Part shown: piece after piece, positions 43,669 to 51,771 of the stretch
Layout: every line of letters starts with the position of its first letter
Numbering within the stretch: the first letter of the stretch is position 1
Source: Pannonibacter phragmitetus DSM 14782
GTDB lineage: Bacteria > Pseudomonadota > Alphaproteobacteria > Rhizobiales > Stappiaceae
Direction: 5' to 3'
Assembly (NCBI RefSeq): GCF_000382365.1
Contig: NZ_KB908230.1
Span: 1 to 64,000 of the forward strand
Length of the DNA stretch: 64,000 nucleotides
The notes under the pieces: generated by a model
Seen by the model: only the letters and a program-made list of their open reading frames with translations
Told to the model about the DNA's origin: nothing
The model's database searches: none
Program-made: the position numbers and the translations under genes

Positions 43669-44415
43669 ATGACCCTTCAGTCGAGCCTTCTCTATCTGGA
43701 TGGCGTCAGCGTCTCTTTCGATGGCTTCCGCGCCCTCAATTCCCTGTCCTTCGTCATCGCGCCGGGCGAGATGCGCGCCATCATTGGCCCCAACGGTGCG
43801 GGCAAGACCACAATGATGGATGTGATCACCGGCAAGACCCGGCCCGATACGGGCGAGGTGTTCTTTGGCGGTGAGACCGACCTCACCCAGCTGGACGAGG
43901 CCGACATCGCCGAGCTTGGCATCGGCCGGAAATTCCAGAAGCCGACGGTCTTCGAGAGCCATACGGTGCAGGACAATCTGGAACTGGCGCTGAAGGCTCC
44001 GCGCGGACCGTTCTCGACGCTGTTCCACGTGCTGTCGCGCAAGGAAAAGGCCCGGATCGAAGAGCTGCTGGAACTGATCCGGCTGGGCAGCCGCCGCAAC
44101 GAGCTGGCGGCCAATCTCAGCCATGGCCAGAAGCAGTGGCTGGAAATCGGCATGTTGCTGGCGCAGGAGCCGCAGCTTCTCCTGGTCGATGAGCCTGCCG
44201 CCGGCATGACCGACGCCGAGACGGCGGAAACGGCAGAGCTGCTGAAGGACATCAACAAGACCCGTTCCGTGGTGGTGGTGGAGCACGACATGAGCTTCAT
44301 CCGTGCGCTGGGCGTCAAGGTGACGGTGCTGCACGAAGGCTCCGTTCTGGCCGAAGGCTCGATCGACCACGTGTCCTCGAACGAGCGGGTGGTGGAAGTT
44401 TATCTGGGGCGGTGA
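43669..44415 (+). CDS. urtD: Urea ABC transporter ATP-binding protein UrtD
   Basis: A 248-residue LivG-type ATPase: Walker A IIGPNGAGKTTMMDVITGKT, signature LSHGQKQWLEIGMLLAQEP, Walker B LLLVDEPAAGMTDAE and switch histidine in VVVVEHDMSF. The signature has SHGQ in place of SGGQ, which is usual for UrtD. The start is the ATG at 43669, just after the urtC stop; the earlier frame opening inside urtC is spurious. Confidence 0.95.
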   Translation: MTLQSSLLYLDGVSVSFDGFRALNSLSFVIAPGEMRAIIGPNGAGKTTMMDVITGKTRPDTGEVFFGGETDLTQLDEADIAELGIGRKFQKPTVFESHTVQDNLELALKAPRGPFSTLFHVLSRKEKARIEELLELIRLGSRRNELAANLSHGQKQWLEIGMLLAQEPQLLLVDEPAAGMTDAETAETAELLKDINKTRSVVVVEHDMSFIRALGVKVTVLHEGSVLAEGSIDHVSSNERVVEVYLGR

Positions 44416-44444
44416 GGGGGCTGTGTTTCCTCCGGCCTGACCAA

Positions 44445-44624
44445 GGCTCCAACTCCTCTCCCCCCTTGAGGGGGAGATGCCCCCGGCAGGGGGCAGAGGG
44501 GGGTAACGGACTGTCCAGTCATACGAGAGGCAATGCCGTGTCTAGGGGCTGCTACCCCCCTCTGTCAGCTTGCGCTGACATCTCCCCCTCGAGGGGGGAG
44601 AGGGGCACTGCGGCAAAAGGAGAG
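44445..44624. repeat. 180-bp palindromic repeat, copy 2 (between urtD and urtE)
   Basis: Same arm sequences and same length as 40541-40720, with the centre diverged. It begins 30 bases after the urtD stop and ends about 80 bases before urtE. Some further CTCGAGGGGAGAGGAA sequence follows. Confidence 0.8.
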
Positions 44625-44705
44625 TGCGTTCCTTCTCCTCGAGGGGAGAGGAACTTGAGCCCGATGAAAGTCCGGCACCTTGTGCCGGGTGAAATGGAGC
44701 AGACC

Positions 44706-45401
44706 ATGCTGAGCGTTGAAAAGATCGATCTTCACTACGGCGCGGCTCAGGCGCTCAAGGGCGTGTCCATTGAGGCGGAGGCGGGCAAGGTGACGTGCCT
44801 GATGGGCCGCAACGGCGTGGGCAAGACCTCGACCTTGCGTGCCATCGCGGGCCAGCAGCCGGTCAGCGGTGGGCGCATCCTGTGGCAGGGACAGGATATC
44901 TCGCGCCTTGCGCCCCATGCCCGGGCACGGCTTGGCATTGCCGTCGTGCCCCAGGGCCGCGAGATCTTTCCGCTTCTGAGCGTGAAAGAGAATCTTGAAA
45001 CCGGCTATGCTCCGCTCGCCCGCCGTGACCGGACCATTCCGGACACGATCTTCGAGTTGTTCCCGGTGCTGAAGGACATGCTCTCACGCCGGGGCGGTGA
45101 TCTGTCCGGCGGGCAGCAGCAGCAGCTTGCCATCGCCCGTGCCCTCGTCATGCGGCCGAAGCTTCTGGTGCTGGACGAGCCGACGGAAGGCATTCAGCCG
45201 TCGATCATCAAGGACATTGGCCGGGCCATCGAGTGGCTGCGCGATCAGGGCACCATGGCGATCATTCTTGTGGAGCAGTATTTCGAATTCGCCCGCGATC
45301 TCGCCGACCGCTTCGCCGTGATGGACCGGGGCGAGATGGTGATGGCCGGGCTCCGGACGGAGCTGGATGAAACGGAAGTCCGCCGCCATCTGACGGTCTG
45401 A
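44706..45401 (+). CDS. urtE: Urea ABC transporter ATP-binding protein UrtE
   Basis: A 231-residue LivF-type ATPase: Walker A CLMGRNGVGKTSTLRAIAGQ, signature LSGGQQQQLAIARALVMRP, Walker B LLVLDEPTEGIQPSI, and ILVEQYFEFARDLADR, which is the UrtE form. The start at 44706 (MLSVEKIDLHYGAAQALKG) has GGAG eight bases upstream. It is separated from urtD by 290 bases containing the repeat, so its expression relative to urtD may be reduced. No urease genes follow; the next gene is AsmA-like. Confidence 0.95.
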   Translation: MLSVEKIDLHYGAAQALKGVSIEAEAGKVTCLMGRNGVGKTSTLRAIAGQQPVSGGRILWQGQDISRLAPHARARLGIAVVPQGREIFPLLSVKENLETGYAPLARRDRTIPDTIFELFPVLKDMLSRRGGDLSGGQQQQLAIARALVMRPKLLVLDEPTEGIQPSIIKDIGRAIEWLRDQGTMAIILVEQYFEFARDLADRFAVMDRGEMVMAGLRTELDETEVRRHLTV

Positions 45402-45547
45402 GCCTGCGCGTACCGGAGCCGGGGGTGGCCTGCGGGCGCCCGAATGCGCAGAGGATCGTAAGAATTACGCTGTTCTGCGTTTCAAGGTCACGCTGTTGAC
45501 ACGCTTTGTCCTAAACTCGGTCCGATTCGGTATTCGGGGAGACTGGG

Positions 45548-48475
45548 ATGAAGCGGCTTGTGATCGGGGCAGGCATTGTGGCTGTGCTCGTGGCCTCTGC
45601 TGTGGTCATCGTGCCCATGGTGCTGCCGAAGGACGCCATCAAGGCGCGCGTCGTGCAGGAAGTGGAAGCGGCCACCGGCTGGCGGCTGCGGATCGACGGG
45701 CCTGTTTCCATCTCTCTTCTCCCCCAATTTCAGCTCAGTGCGACGGATGTGGGCCTGTCGGGCGAGGCCGGGGCGCAGGGTGTCGAATTTGCCCGTGCCG
45801 GCACCATTTCTTTCGAGCTTGCCTGGGGCGCCCTTTTCGGTGGTGCCATTCAGGTAACGGGGATCGGCCTCGACAAGCCGGAATTCGATCTGCTCATCGA
45901 CGCGGAAGGCCGCACTTCCTGGGCGCCGCGCAAGCCGATGAAGCGGATTGAGGGCGTTTTCACCCAGTTCGATGGCAAAGGCAACGCGCAGCCTGCAGCG
46001 GCCGGATCGCCGGCACAGACGCTGCCGGCCGAGGCACCGCAGGAAGCGCGTGATCTGTCCGCCCTGACCCGGATCGGCTTTGATGATGTCCAGGTTCGCG
46101 GTGGCCGCATCACCTTTGCGGATGCGCGCAGCGGTTCCCGGCAGGAACTGAGCGATATCAATGGCCGCTTCACTGTGCCCGCACTGGACCGCACGGCGGA
46201 TCTTGACGCCAGTGCCGTGTGGAAGGGCCAGTCCGTTGTGTTTGACGCGGAGGTGACGAGCCTCTTGAAACTTGCCGCCGGAGAGACGGCAGCCATCGAC
46301 CTGATGGTCATAGCAGGTGGTGCCACCGTCAATGTTGAGGGTGGGCTTGGCCTGTCGCCGCTGGCTGTGGATCTGGCTGTGGACGGCAAGGCCGCGTCTC
46401 TGGCTGCCATCATGGCGCTTGCGGGAGCTGACGGCGCGCAGGACAGCGGAGAAGTCTCCCTTGCCGGCCGGATTGCCGGCGATGCGCGCCAGATTGTCCT
46501 GCAGGATGGAACGGCTGCCCTTGGTGCGCTCAAGCTGGCGCTGTCCCTCAATGCGGACCTGACTGGCAAGGCGCCGCAGCTTGAAGGCCGTGTCCAGTCG
46601 TCGGGCGGCAGCTTGCAGGATGCGCTGAGGCTGGCAAACCTGTCCTTCCCGGCCACGGGTGAGTTTGGCACGGATCTGCGCTTTGCGGCGGCAGGAGCGG
46701 ATACGCCCTCGCTGCTGGGCTCGCTGGAACTCTCCGGCCTTGTCTCGGTCTCCGGCGGCACGGTGACAGGCCTTGACCTGGCCGCAGCCACCGGCGGCGA
46801 TGAAAGCGCCAACCAGATCAGCGGCATCAATGCCAAGGTGAGTTTCGACGGGCTGGACAAGCCGGTCACCGTCTCCGGCGGGCTGAGCTGGCGCGGTGAA
46901 GCCTTCGCCCTGAAGGGAACGGCTACCCCGGCCATCCTGCTGGCTGGTCTTCCGGCACCCGTCGATATCCGCCTTGAAGGTGCCAAGGGTGCCGCCGGGT
47001 TTGAAGGCTCTGCCTCCTTGTCCGGCGGGGTGGATGGCTCGGTCTTCGTGGAGACGAAGAGCCTGCGCAATCTGCTGTCCTGGCTGGGCCGCCCGCTTGC
47101 GCCTGGCGCCGGTCTTGGCCCGTTCCGGGTGGCGGGTGTGTTTGCCGCCGGGGACAATGCGGTCTCCTTCCGCAACACGGCCTTCACACTGGATGGCATC
47201 AGCGGCAGCGGCGAGGGCAGGCTTGCTTTTGGCGGGGTGCCGAAGCTGACGGCGTCGCTCGTGCTCGAAAGCCTGCCGCTGGATCCCTATCTTGGCACGG
47301 GCCCTGCGCGGGCGCCTGCCGGTGCCAAGCCCGCCGCAGGTGCTGCGGCCCCCTCTGGCGGCGCCAGAGCTGCGAAGGGCTGGAGCAATGCCCCGGTCGA
47401 TTTCGGCGGCCTTGCGGCTTTTGATGCGGACCTGACCCTGACGGCCAAGTCGATCAACTGGGACAGGATCAAGCTTGGCAACAGCGCGCTCAAGGTGGCG
47501 ATTGCCGATGGGGTTCTGACCGCAGATCTGCAGCAGGTCTCGCTTTATGGCGGCGAGGGCAAAGGCACGCTGACGGTGGAAGGCGGCAACCGCCAGCCGC
47601 AGATCCGCTCGGCCTTCACCCTGGCCAAAGTCGGGGCCCGGGATCTCTTGCGCGATGCCACGGGCATTTCCTGGCTCGATGGCGTGGGCTCGCTCTCCTA
47701 TGACGTCAATACGCGTGGCAGCAGTGAAGCGGAGCTGATCGGCAATCTCGGCGGCGAAGCGAAGCTTGAGGTCCTCAACGGCGCCATTCTCGGGGTCAAC
47801 CTGCCGGATATGGTGCGCAATGTTGCGGCCCGCACACTGCTGGGCTGGCAGCAGTCCAGCGAGGCGCGGACGGATTTCACCACCTTGAGTGCATCCTTCC
47901 AGATCAGCAATGGTGTTGCCCTCAACCAGGATCTGGCGCTGGCCGGTCCGCTGATCCGCATGACGGGCAGCGGCACCACCGACATGCCGGGCCGGACGCT
48001 GGACTGGCGGGTGGAGCCGCAGATCGTACCCAGCCTGCAGGGCATTGCGCCGACGCCGCGGGCCAAGGGCGAATCCAAGACGATGGCGGCCCTCGGCGTG
48101 CCGGTCGTCATCCGGGGCTCCTGGGACCGGCCGCAGATCTATCCCGATATTCAGGGCATTCTGGAAAACCCGCAGGCAGCTTATGAACAGCTGCAGCAGG
48201 TGGGCGGCGAACTGGTGCAGCTTCTCAAGGTCAAGCCCGATGAGGCGCTCGGGGCCGTGGCCAATGATCTGATCAGCCAGACCACCGGCGGCAAGGTGCA
48301 GATCGATGTGCAGAAGGTTCTCGACGGCGAAGTCAGCGACCAGAGCGTGCTGAAGGCGCTGGAGCAGGGCTTTGGCCTGCCGTCCGGCTTCCTGGGCTCA
48401 TCCGGACCGGGTGTGCCGGAGGGGCGGGAGGTTCTGCCCGAGGAGCCGGGTTCGGAATCCCAGCCCCAGCCTTGA
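45548..48475 (+). CDS. AsmA-family protein
   Basis: 975 residues with one N-terminal signal-anchor helix (KRLVIGAGIVAVLVASAVVI) and a long periplasmic beta-rich part. The early motif EVEAATGWRLRIDGPVSISL is the AsmA N-domain, and NLGGEAKLEVLNGAILGVNL with RTLDWRVEPQIVPSLQG is the AsmA C-domain. AsmA-like proteins bridge the periplasm and are implicated in phospholipid traffic to the outer membrane. The region after residue 590 has a low-complexity Ala/Pro/Gly linker. It stands as a single gene, GGGGAGACTGGG being the ribosome site; it converges with phnN with 13 bases between the stops. Confidence 0.92.
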   Translation: MKRLVIGAGIVAVLVASAVVIVPMVLPKDAIKARVVQEVEAATGWRLRIDGPVSISLLPQFQLSATDVGLSGEAGAQGVEFARAGTISFELAWGALFGGAIQVTGIGLDKPEFDLLIDAEGRTSWAPRKPMKRIEGVFTQFDGKGNAQPAAAGSPAQTLPAEAPQEARDLSALTRIGFDDVQVRGGRITFADARSGSRQELSDINGRFTVPALDRTADLDASAVWKGQSVVFDAEVTSLLKLAAGETAAIDLMVIAGGATVNVEGGLGLSPLAVDLAVDGKAASLAAIMALAGADGAQDSGEVSLAGRIAGDARQIVLQDGTAALGALKLALSLNADLTGKAPQLEGRVQSSGGSLQDALRLANLSFPATGEFGTDLRFAAAGADTPSLLGSLELSGLVSVSGGTVTGLDLAAATGGDESANQISGINAKVSFDGLDKPVTVSGGLSWRGEAFALKGTATPAILLAGLPAPVDIRLEGAKGAAGFEGSASLSGGVDGSVFVETKSLRNLLSWLGRPLAPGAGLGPFRVAGVFAAGDNAVSFRNTAFTLDGISGSGEGRLAFGGVPKLTASLVLESLPLDPYLGTGPARAPAGAKPAAGAAAPSGGARAAKGWSNAPVDFGGLAAFDADLTLTAKSINWDRIKLGNSALKVAIADGVLTADLQQVSLYGGEGKGTLTVEGGNRQPQIRSAFTLAKVGARDLLRDATGISWLDGVGSLSYDVNTRGSSEAELIGNLGGEAKLEVLNGAILGVNLPDMVRNVAARTLLGWQQSSEARTDFTTLSASFQISNGVALNQDLALAGPLIRMTGSGTTDMPGRTLDWRVEPQIVPSLQGIAPTPRAKGESKTMAALGVPVVIRGSWDRPQIYPDIQGILENPQAAYEQLQQVGGELVQLLKVKPDEALGAVANDLISQTTGGKVQIDVQKVLDGEVSDQSVLKALEQGFGLPSGFLGSSGPGVPEGREVLPEEPGSESQPQP

Positions 48476-48488
48476 GGTGAAACCGGCG

Positions 48489-49097
48489 TCAGCTTGCGGC
48501 AGCAGGCAGGCCCAGGGCCTTGCGCATGCGGGCAAGGCTGTCATCCAGCTTGCCGGAATTGTCGATGCGGATGACGCCGGGCACGTCGGGCATATCGATG
48601 TCGGCCCGGCTGAGGCGCCGGCTGATCTCTTCCCGGCTTTCGCGTCCACGCGCTGCCAGCCGTCCGGCCAGCACATCAATGGGTGCGGTCACCAGCAGGA
48701 TGATCAGTGAGGCATATTTCTGCCGTGCCTGATTGAGGATCTGGCGTGAGCCATTGGCGATCACCGTGTGACCGGCGCGGATGCCGTCATCGATGCTCTC
48801 CGGCAGGATGTAGCCAAGGCCATGCGCCTCCCAGGCAAGGGCCACGCGGCCCTCGCTGCAGAGCCCGTCAAATTCGGCCCGGCCGATGGCATCATGGTCT
48901 TCCGTCGCCCCGTCCGTTGTCCGGGTGATGAGGCGGCGGGCAAAGATATAGGCCGGATCGCCCTCAAGGCTGTCACGCAGGGCATTCATCAGCGTGTCCT
49001 TGCCCGCTCCGCTGGGGCCAACCACCAGCACCAGCCTGCCAGGCCCGAGCAGGGCCGCGCCGCTGCTTGTCTGGCGTTCCTCAATCCCGCCGTTCAT
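48489..49097 (-). CDS. phnN: Ribose 1,5-bisphosphate phosphokinase
   Basis: A 202-residue guanylate-kinase-fold enzyme with P-loop LVVGPSGAGKDTLMNALRD and ARRLITRTTDGATEDHDAI. PhnN makes PRPP from ribose 1,5-bisphosphate, the last step of C-P lyase phosphonate use. The start at 49097 (MNGGIEERQTSS) follows phnM by 43 bases; the longer frame is unsupported. Guanylate kinase itself is excluded by context and by the DHDAI segment. Confidence 0.9.
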   Translation of the reverse strand: MNGGIEERQTSSGAALLGPGRLVLVVGPSGAGKDTLMNALRDSLEGDPAYIFARRLITRTTDGATEDHDAIGRAEFDGLCSEGRVALAWEAHGLGYILPESIDDGIRAGHTVIANGSRQILNQARQKYASLIILLVTAPIDVLAGRLAARGRESREEISRRLSRADIDMPDVPGVIRIDNSGKLDDSLARMRKALGLPAAAS

Positions 49098-49140
49098 TGC
49101 ACTCTCCGTGACAGGTGCCGCCTGTATGTGATGTGCCCGT

Positions 49141-50286
49141 TCACGCGACGCGCCGTCCCTCGCGCCAGACACCGCGCACGACCGGCACATTGCCCACCAG
49201 CCGCACCTGCACCAGATCGGCCCTGAGGCCTGTCTCCAGACGGCCGCGGTCGGCAAGGCCTGCCATCTTCGCCGGGGTGGCCGTCACCATCGCCATGGCC
49301 TTGGGCAGGGAAACGCCCTCGACGTCACCGGCGAGATGGAACGCGGCCTGCAGCATGGACACCGGCACATAGTCGGAGGAGATGATGTCGAGGCAGCCGT
49401 CCTCGGCCAGTGCCTTTGCGGAAATGTTGCCGGAGTGGGAGCCGCCGCGCACCACATTCGGCCCGCCCATCAGCACCCCCATGCCGGCCGCATGCGAGGC
49501 GCGGGCCGCTTCCAGCGTCGTCGGGAATTCGGCAATGCCGGTGCCGAGACTGATCGCCTCGTCCACATGGGCCACGGTTGCATCGTCATGGCTGGCCAGA
49601 AGAATGCCGCGCTCGCGGGCTGATTCGGCCAGCAGCTTGCGGTGCTGCGGCGCATTGCTGTCGGCAACAGCCTGCCGCATGGCGATGTAGGCTTCCATCT
49701 GCTCGTCGGTGAAATTCTTCTTGGTCTGGTAATAGACCCGGTACATCTCAATGGAGACAAACTGGCGCTGGCCGGGCGTGTGATCCATCAGCGACATCAG
49801 GCGCACATGGGCATCGTTCTTGAAATGCTCGTAGGCGCTCATGACGTCCGGGGCGGAAACCTCGCAGCGCAGATGGATGAAATGCTCGGCGCGCAGCCGC
49901 TTTTCGGCCTGTGCGCTTTCGATGGCGCCGGCGAGCGCGCGCATGTCGTCCACATTCAGTTCCGCTTCCGCATCCATGCCGACGCGCAGCGCATCAAAGA
50001 CGGTGGTGATGCCGGCGCAGGCGATCTGCGCGTCATGGGCCTGCACGGCGGAGACCGGGTTCCAGCGCACCTTCGGGCGCGGGGAGTAATGGATTTCCAG
50101 ATGGTCGGTATGCAGTTCGACCAGTCCCGGAATCAGGAAGTCGCCCTCGCAATCATGGCCATGGGCCGGAATGCCGCCTTCATCGATGGCGCTGATCGTG
50201 CCGCCCTTCACCTCCAGACTGCCGGTGAAGACATTTTCCGGCAGGACGAGGCGGGCGTTGGTGAAGCTGTGCGTCATGTGGGTCAT
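49141..50286 (-). CDS. phnM: Alpha-D-ribose 1-methylphosphonate 5-triphosphate diphosphatase
   Basis: A 381-residue amidohydrolase-fold enzyme releasing pyrophosphate from the phosphonate-ribosyl triphosphate made by the PhnGHIL step. Metal ligands lie in GLVELHTDHLEIH (H59, H62) and later in LLASHDDATVAHVDEA; GGPNVVRGGSHSGNISA is a PhnM signature. Its start overlaps the DUF1045 gene stop by four bases. The upstream enzymes PhnGHIJKL are not in the window. Confidence 0.94.
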   Translation of the reverse strand: MTHMTHSFTNARLVLPENVFTGSLEVKGGTISAIDEGGIPAHGHDCEGDFLIPGLVELHTDHLEIHYSPRPKVRWNPVSAVQAHDAQIACAGITTVFDALRVGMDAEAELNVDDMRALAGAIESAQAEKRLRAEHFIHLRCEVSAPDVMSAYEHFKNDAHVRLMSLMDHTPGQRQFVSIEMYRVYYQTKKNFTDEQMEAYIAMRQAVADSNAPQHRKLLAESARERGILLASHDDATVAHVDEAISLGTGIAEFPTTLEAARASHAAGMGVLMGGPNVVRGGSHSGNISAKALAEDGCLDIISSDYVPVSMLQAAFHLAGDVEGVSLPKAMAMVTATPAKMAGLADRGRLETGLRADLVQVRLVGNVPVVRGVWREGRRVA

Positions 50287-51035
50287 TGGCTCTGGCTTTC
50301 GGCAGAAACGGGGATCAGGCGCAGGGCAGGGTCCTGCGGGCCGGTGGATCCCGTGAGGGGCAGGATGTCGACGGCGCGGAACGGCGCGCCGCGTTCCGGC
50401 TCGGCAAAAAGGCCGAGGCTGGCGATCTGATGCGCACGGTCCGTCACTTGCGCAAAATGGGCCATGGCGGCCGCCTCAAGGGCGGCCATTGTGCTGTCGT
50501 CTTCCAGCTTCACCGAGAGGGTCATGTGGAAGCGGAATTCCTCGAAGACATAAGGATAACCCCAGGCCCGCAAGAGGTCCTGCTGGCGGGGAGAGAGGTT
50601 CGCGGCAAGGCGGCGGGCCATGTCGGCTTCGCTCAGCGGCGCGCGGAAGGGCTCCAGGGCCTCGACGCAGGCACCTGCGAAGGCGTTCAGATCCCCGCTT
50701 TCCGGCTGCGGGGTCAGCGCCAGAAAGCGGCCAAGCCGGGTGACGGAGAGGCCGGGAATGGTGAAGGGGGCTGCATGGCTGCAAAAGACACGGAAGGCAT
50801 TGCGCAGCGCCCGTTCATCAAGTCCGCCTGCAAGGGAAAACGGCGCTTTCAATGTGCCGTGGAAGCCATAGCGGCGCGGGTCCGTTGTCAGGGTGGCGAT
50901 GTCCTCAGCGGCAAGGCCCGGTACATTTGGCTGGGGCAGAGCTGCGCCGTCCACCGCGTCGCGTCCCAGCCACGAGGCTCCGAGCCGGGTCAGAGGACTG
51001 TCTGCGGGGGCGGTGTAATAGATAGCGTAACGCAT
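50283..51035 (-). CDS. DUF1045 phosphonate-operon protein, 2H-phosphoesterase-like
   Basis: A 250-residue protein starting MRYAIYYTAPADSPL. Two H-x-T motifs, YGFHGTLKAPF and FRFHMTLSVKL, mark the two halves of a 2H phosphoesterase fold. DUF1045 proteins occur almost only in phosphonate-use operons, and a role in opening the cyclic ribosyl phosphate (the job PhnP does elsewhere) fits the motifs but is inferred. It overlaps phnM by four bases. Confidence 0.88.
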   Translation of the reverse strand: MRYAIYYTAPADSPLTRLGASWLGRDAVDGAALPQPNVPGLAAEDIATLTTDPRRYGFHGTLKAPFSLAGGLDERALRNAFRVFCSHAAPFTIPGLSVTRLGRFLALTPQPESGDLNAFAGACVEALEPFRAPLSEADMARRLAANLSPRQQDLLRAWGYPYVFEEFRFHMTLSVKLEDDSTMAALEAAAMAHFAQVTDRAHQIASLGLFAEPERGAPFRAVDILPLTGSTGPQDPALRLIPVSAESQSQ

Positions 51036-51115
51036 CGGAGGAGGCCGTCTTGTCTCAAGAATCGTAAGGCTGAATAAAAGAAGCAATGGCCAGAACTAAG
51101 GCTGGCGCATGTAGG

Positions 51116-51556
51116 CTATGTGACAGAGATGTTTCCGTCCTCAGCTCCGGTGTGGCGGGCATAGGCGGCAAGGCGCTCCTCCAATGTGCCGGAGTGGAGC
51201 TCGAACAGATGGTTGTCTTCGTCGTAGAAGTACACCGACCGGCCCTCACCGGCAATGCGGGGCCGGGGCGGCCTTACCTCCAGGCCAAGGCTGCGGATGC
51301 GCTCCATTGCAGGCTCGATCTCCGCATCATCCACCTTGAAGGCGATGTGATTGTAGCTGCGCTCGGGCAGGCTTTCGCCCTGCATGACGGCGATCCAGAT
51401 ATCTCCAGATACAAAGAATTTCTCCGGAGATAACGAAAATCCGGCACCGCGGCTGCAGTAAACCTCATTGAGGCCAAGAACCTCCGTGAGAATTCTGGCC
51501 ATTCGCGTGATGTCACGGCAGATGAAAGTCATGTGGGAAAGGCCGTGAATCGGCAT
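51116..51556 (-). CDS. FosX-like fosfomycin hydrolase / vicinal oxygen chelate protein
   Basis: A 146-residue vicinal-oxygen-chelate protein. Metal ligands are His in GLSHMTFIC, His in YNHIAFKVDD and Glu in NHLFELHSG; YCSRGAGFSLSPEKFF is typical of FosX. Known FosX enzymes hydrolyse fosfomycin with Mn(II). Homologues inside rhizobial phosphonate clusters have weak fosfomycin activity and are thought to process a natural phosphonate, so resistance should not be assumed. It heads the minus-strand phn genes and is divergent from phnF. Confidence 0.87.
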   Translation of the reverse strand: MPIHGLSHMTFICRDITRMARILTEVLGLNEVYCSRGAGFSLSPEKFFVSGDIWIAVMQGESLPERSYNHIAFKVDDAEIEPAMERIRSLGLEVRPPRPRIAGEGRSVYFYDEDNHLFELHSGTLEERLAAYARHTGAEDGNISVT

Positions 51557-51712
51557 GGATTAATTCCCTGTTTGAGTCTGCAGCCAATGCGCGTAGATAT
51601 TCACAATATCGCTCCAATGGTTGTCTTGGATCAACTTGCTTTTCATGGCGGCATAGGTAATTACTGCGATGCCCTGCCGGAGAGGTGAGGGCTGCTGAGT
51701 GTTTCTTAAATT

Positions 51713-51728
51713 TGTCTACTTGTATACA
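51713..51728. promoter_or_regulatory. Candidate PhnF operator
   Basis: TGTCTACTTGTATACA: the half-sites TGTCTAC and GTATACA are inverted around two T bases (12 of 16 symmetric positions), and TGTATACA is a perfect 8-bp palindrome. It lies 44-59 bases before phnF, in the region shared with the divergent phn genes. HutC-subfamily regulators bind sites of this size. Confidence 0.55.
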
Positions 51729-51771
51729 TTGAGCTGAGCGGCAAAGCAACGCCGCGGCAAGGGGGCGCTGA

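Noticed and set aside
45496-45501. TTGACA upstream of the AsmA-like gene as a -35 box
   Set aside because: No acceptable -10 lies 16-18 bases downstream; the TAAACT seen is only 10 bases away.
45402-48475. Urease genes after urtE
   Set aside because: The following gene is AsmA-like; no ureABC or accessory gene occurs in the window.
51116-51556. Calling the FosX-like gene a clinical fosfomycin-resistance determinant
   Set aside because: It sits with phosphonate catabolic genes, where chromosomal homologues usually have another primary role; resistance cannot be claimed from sequence.
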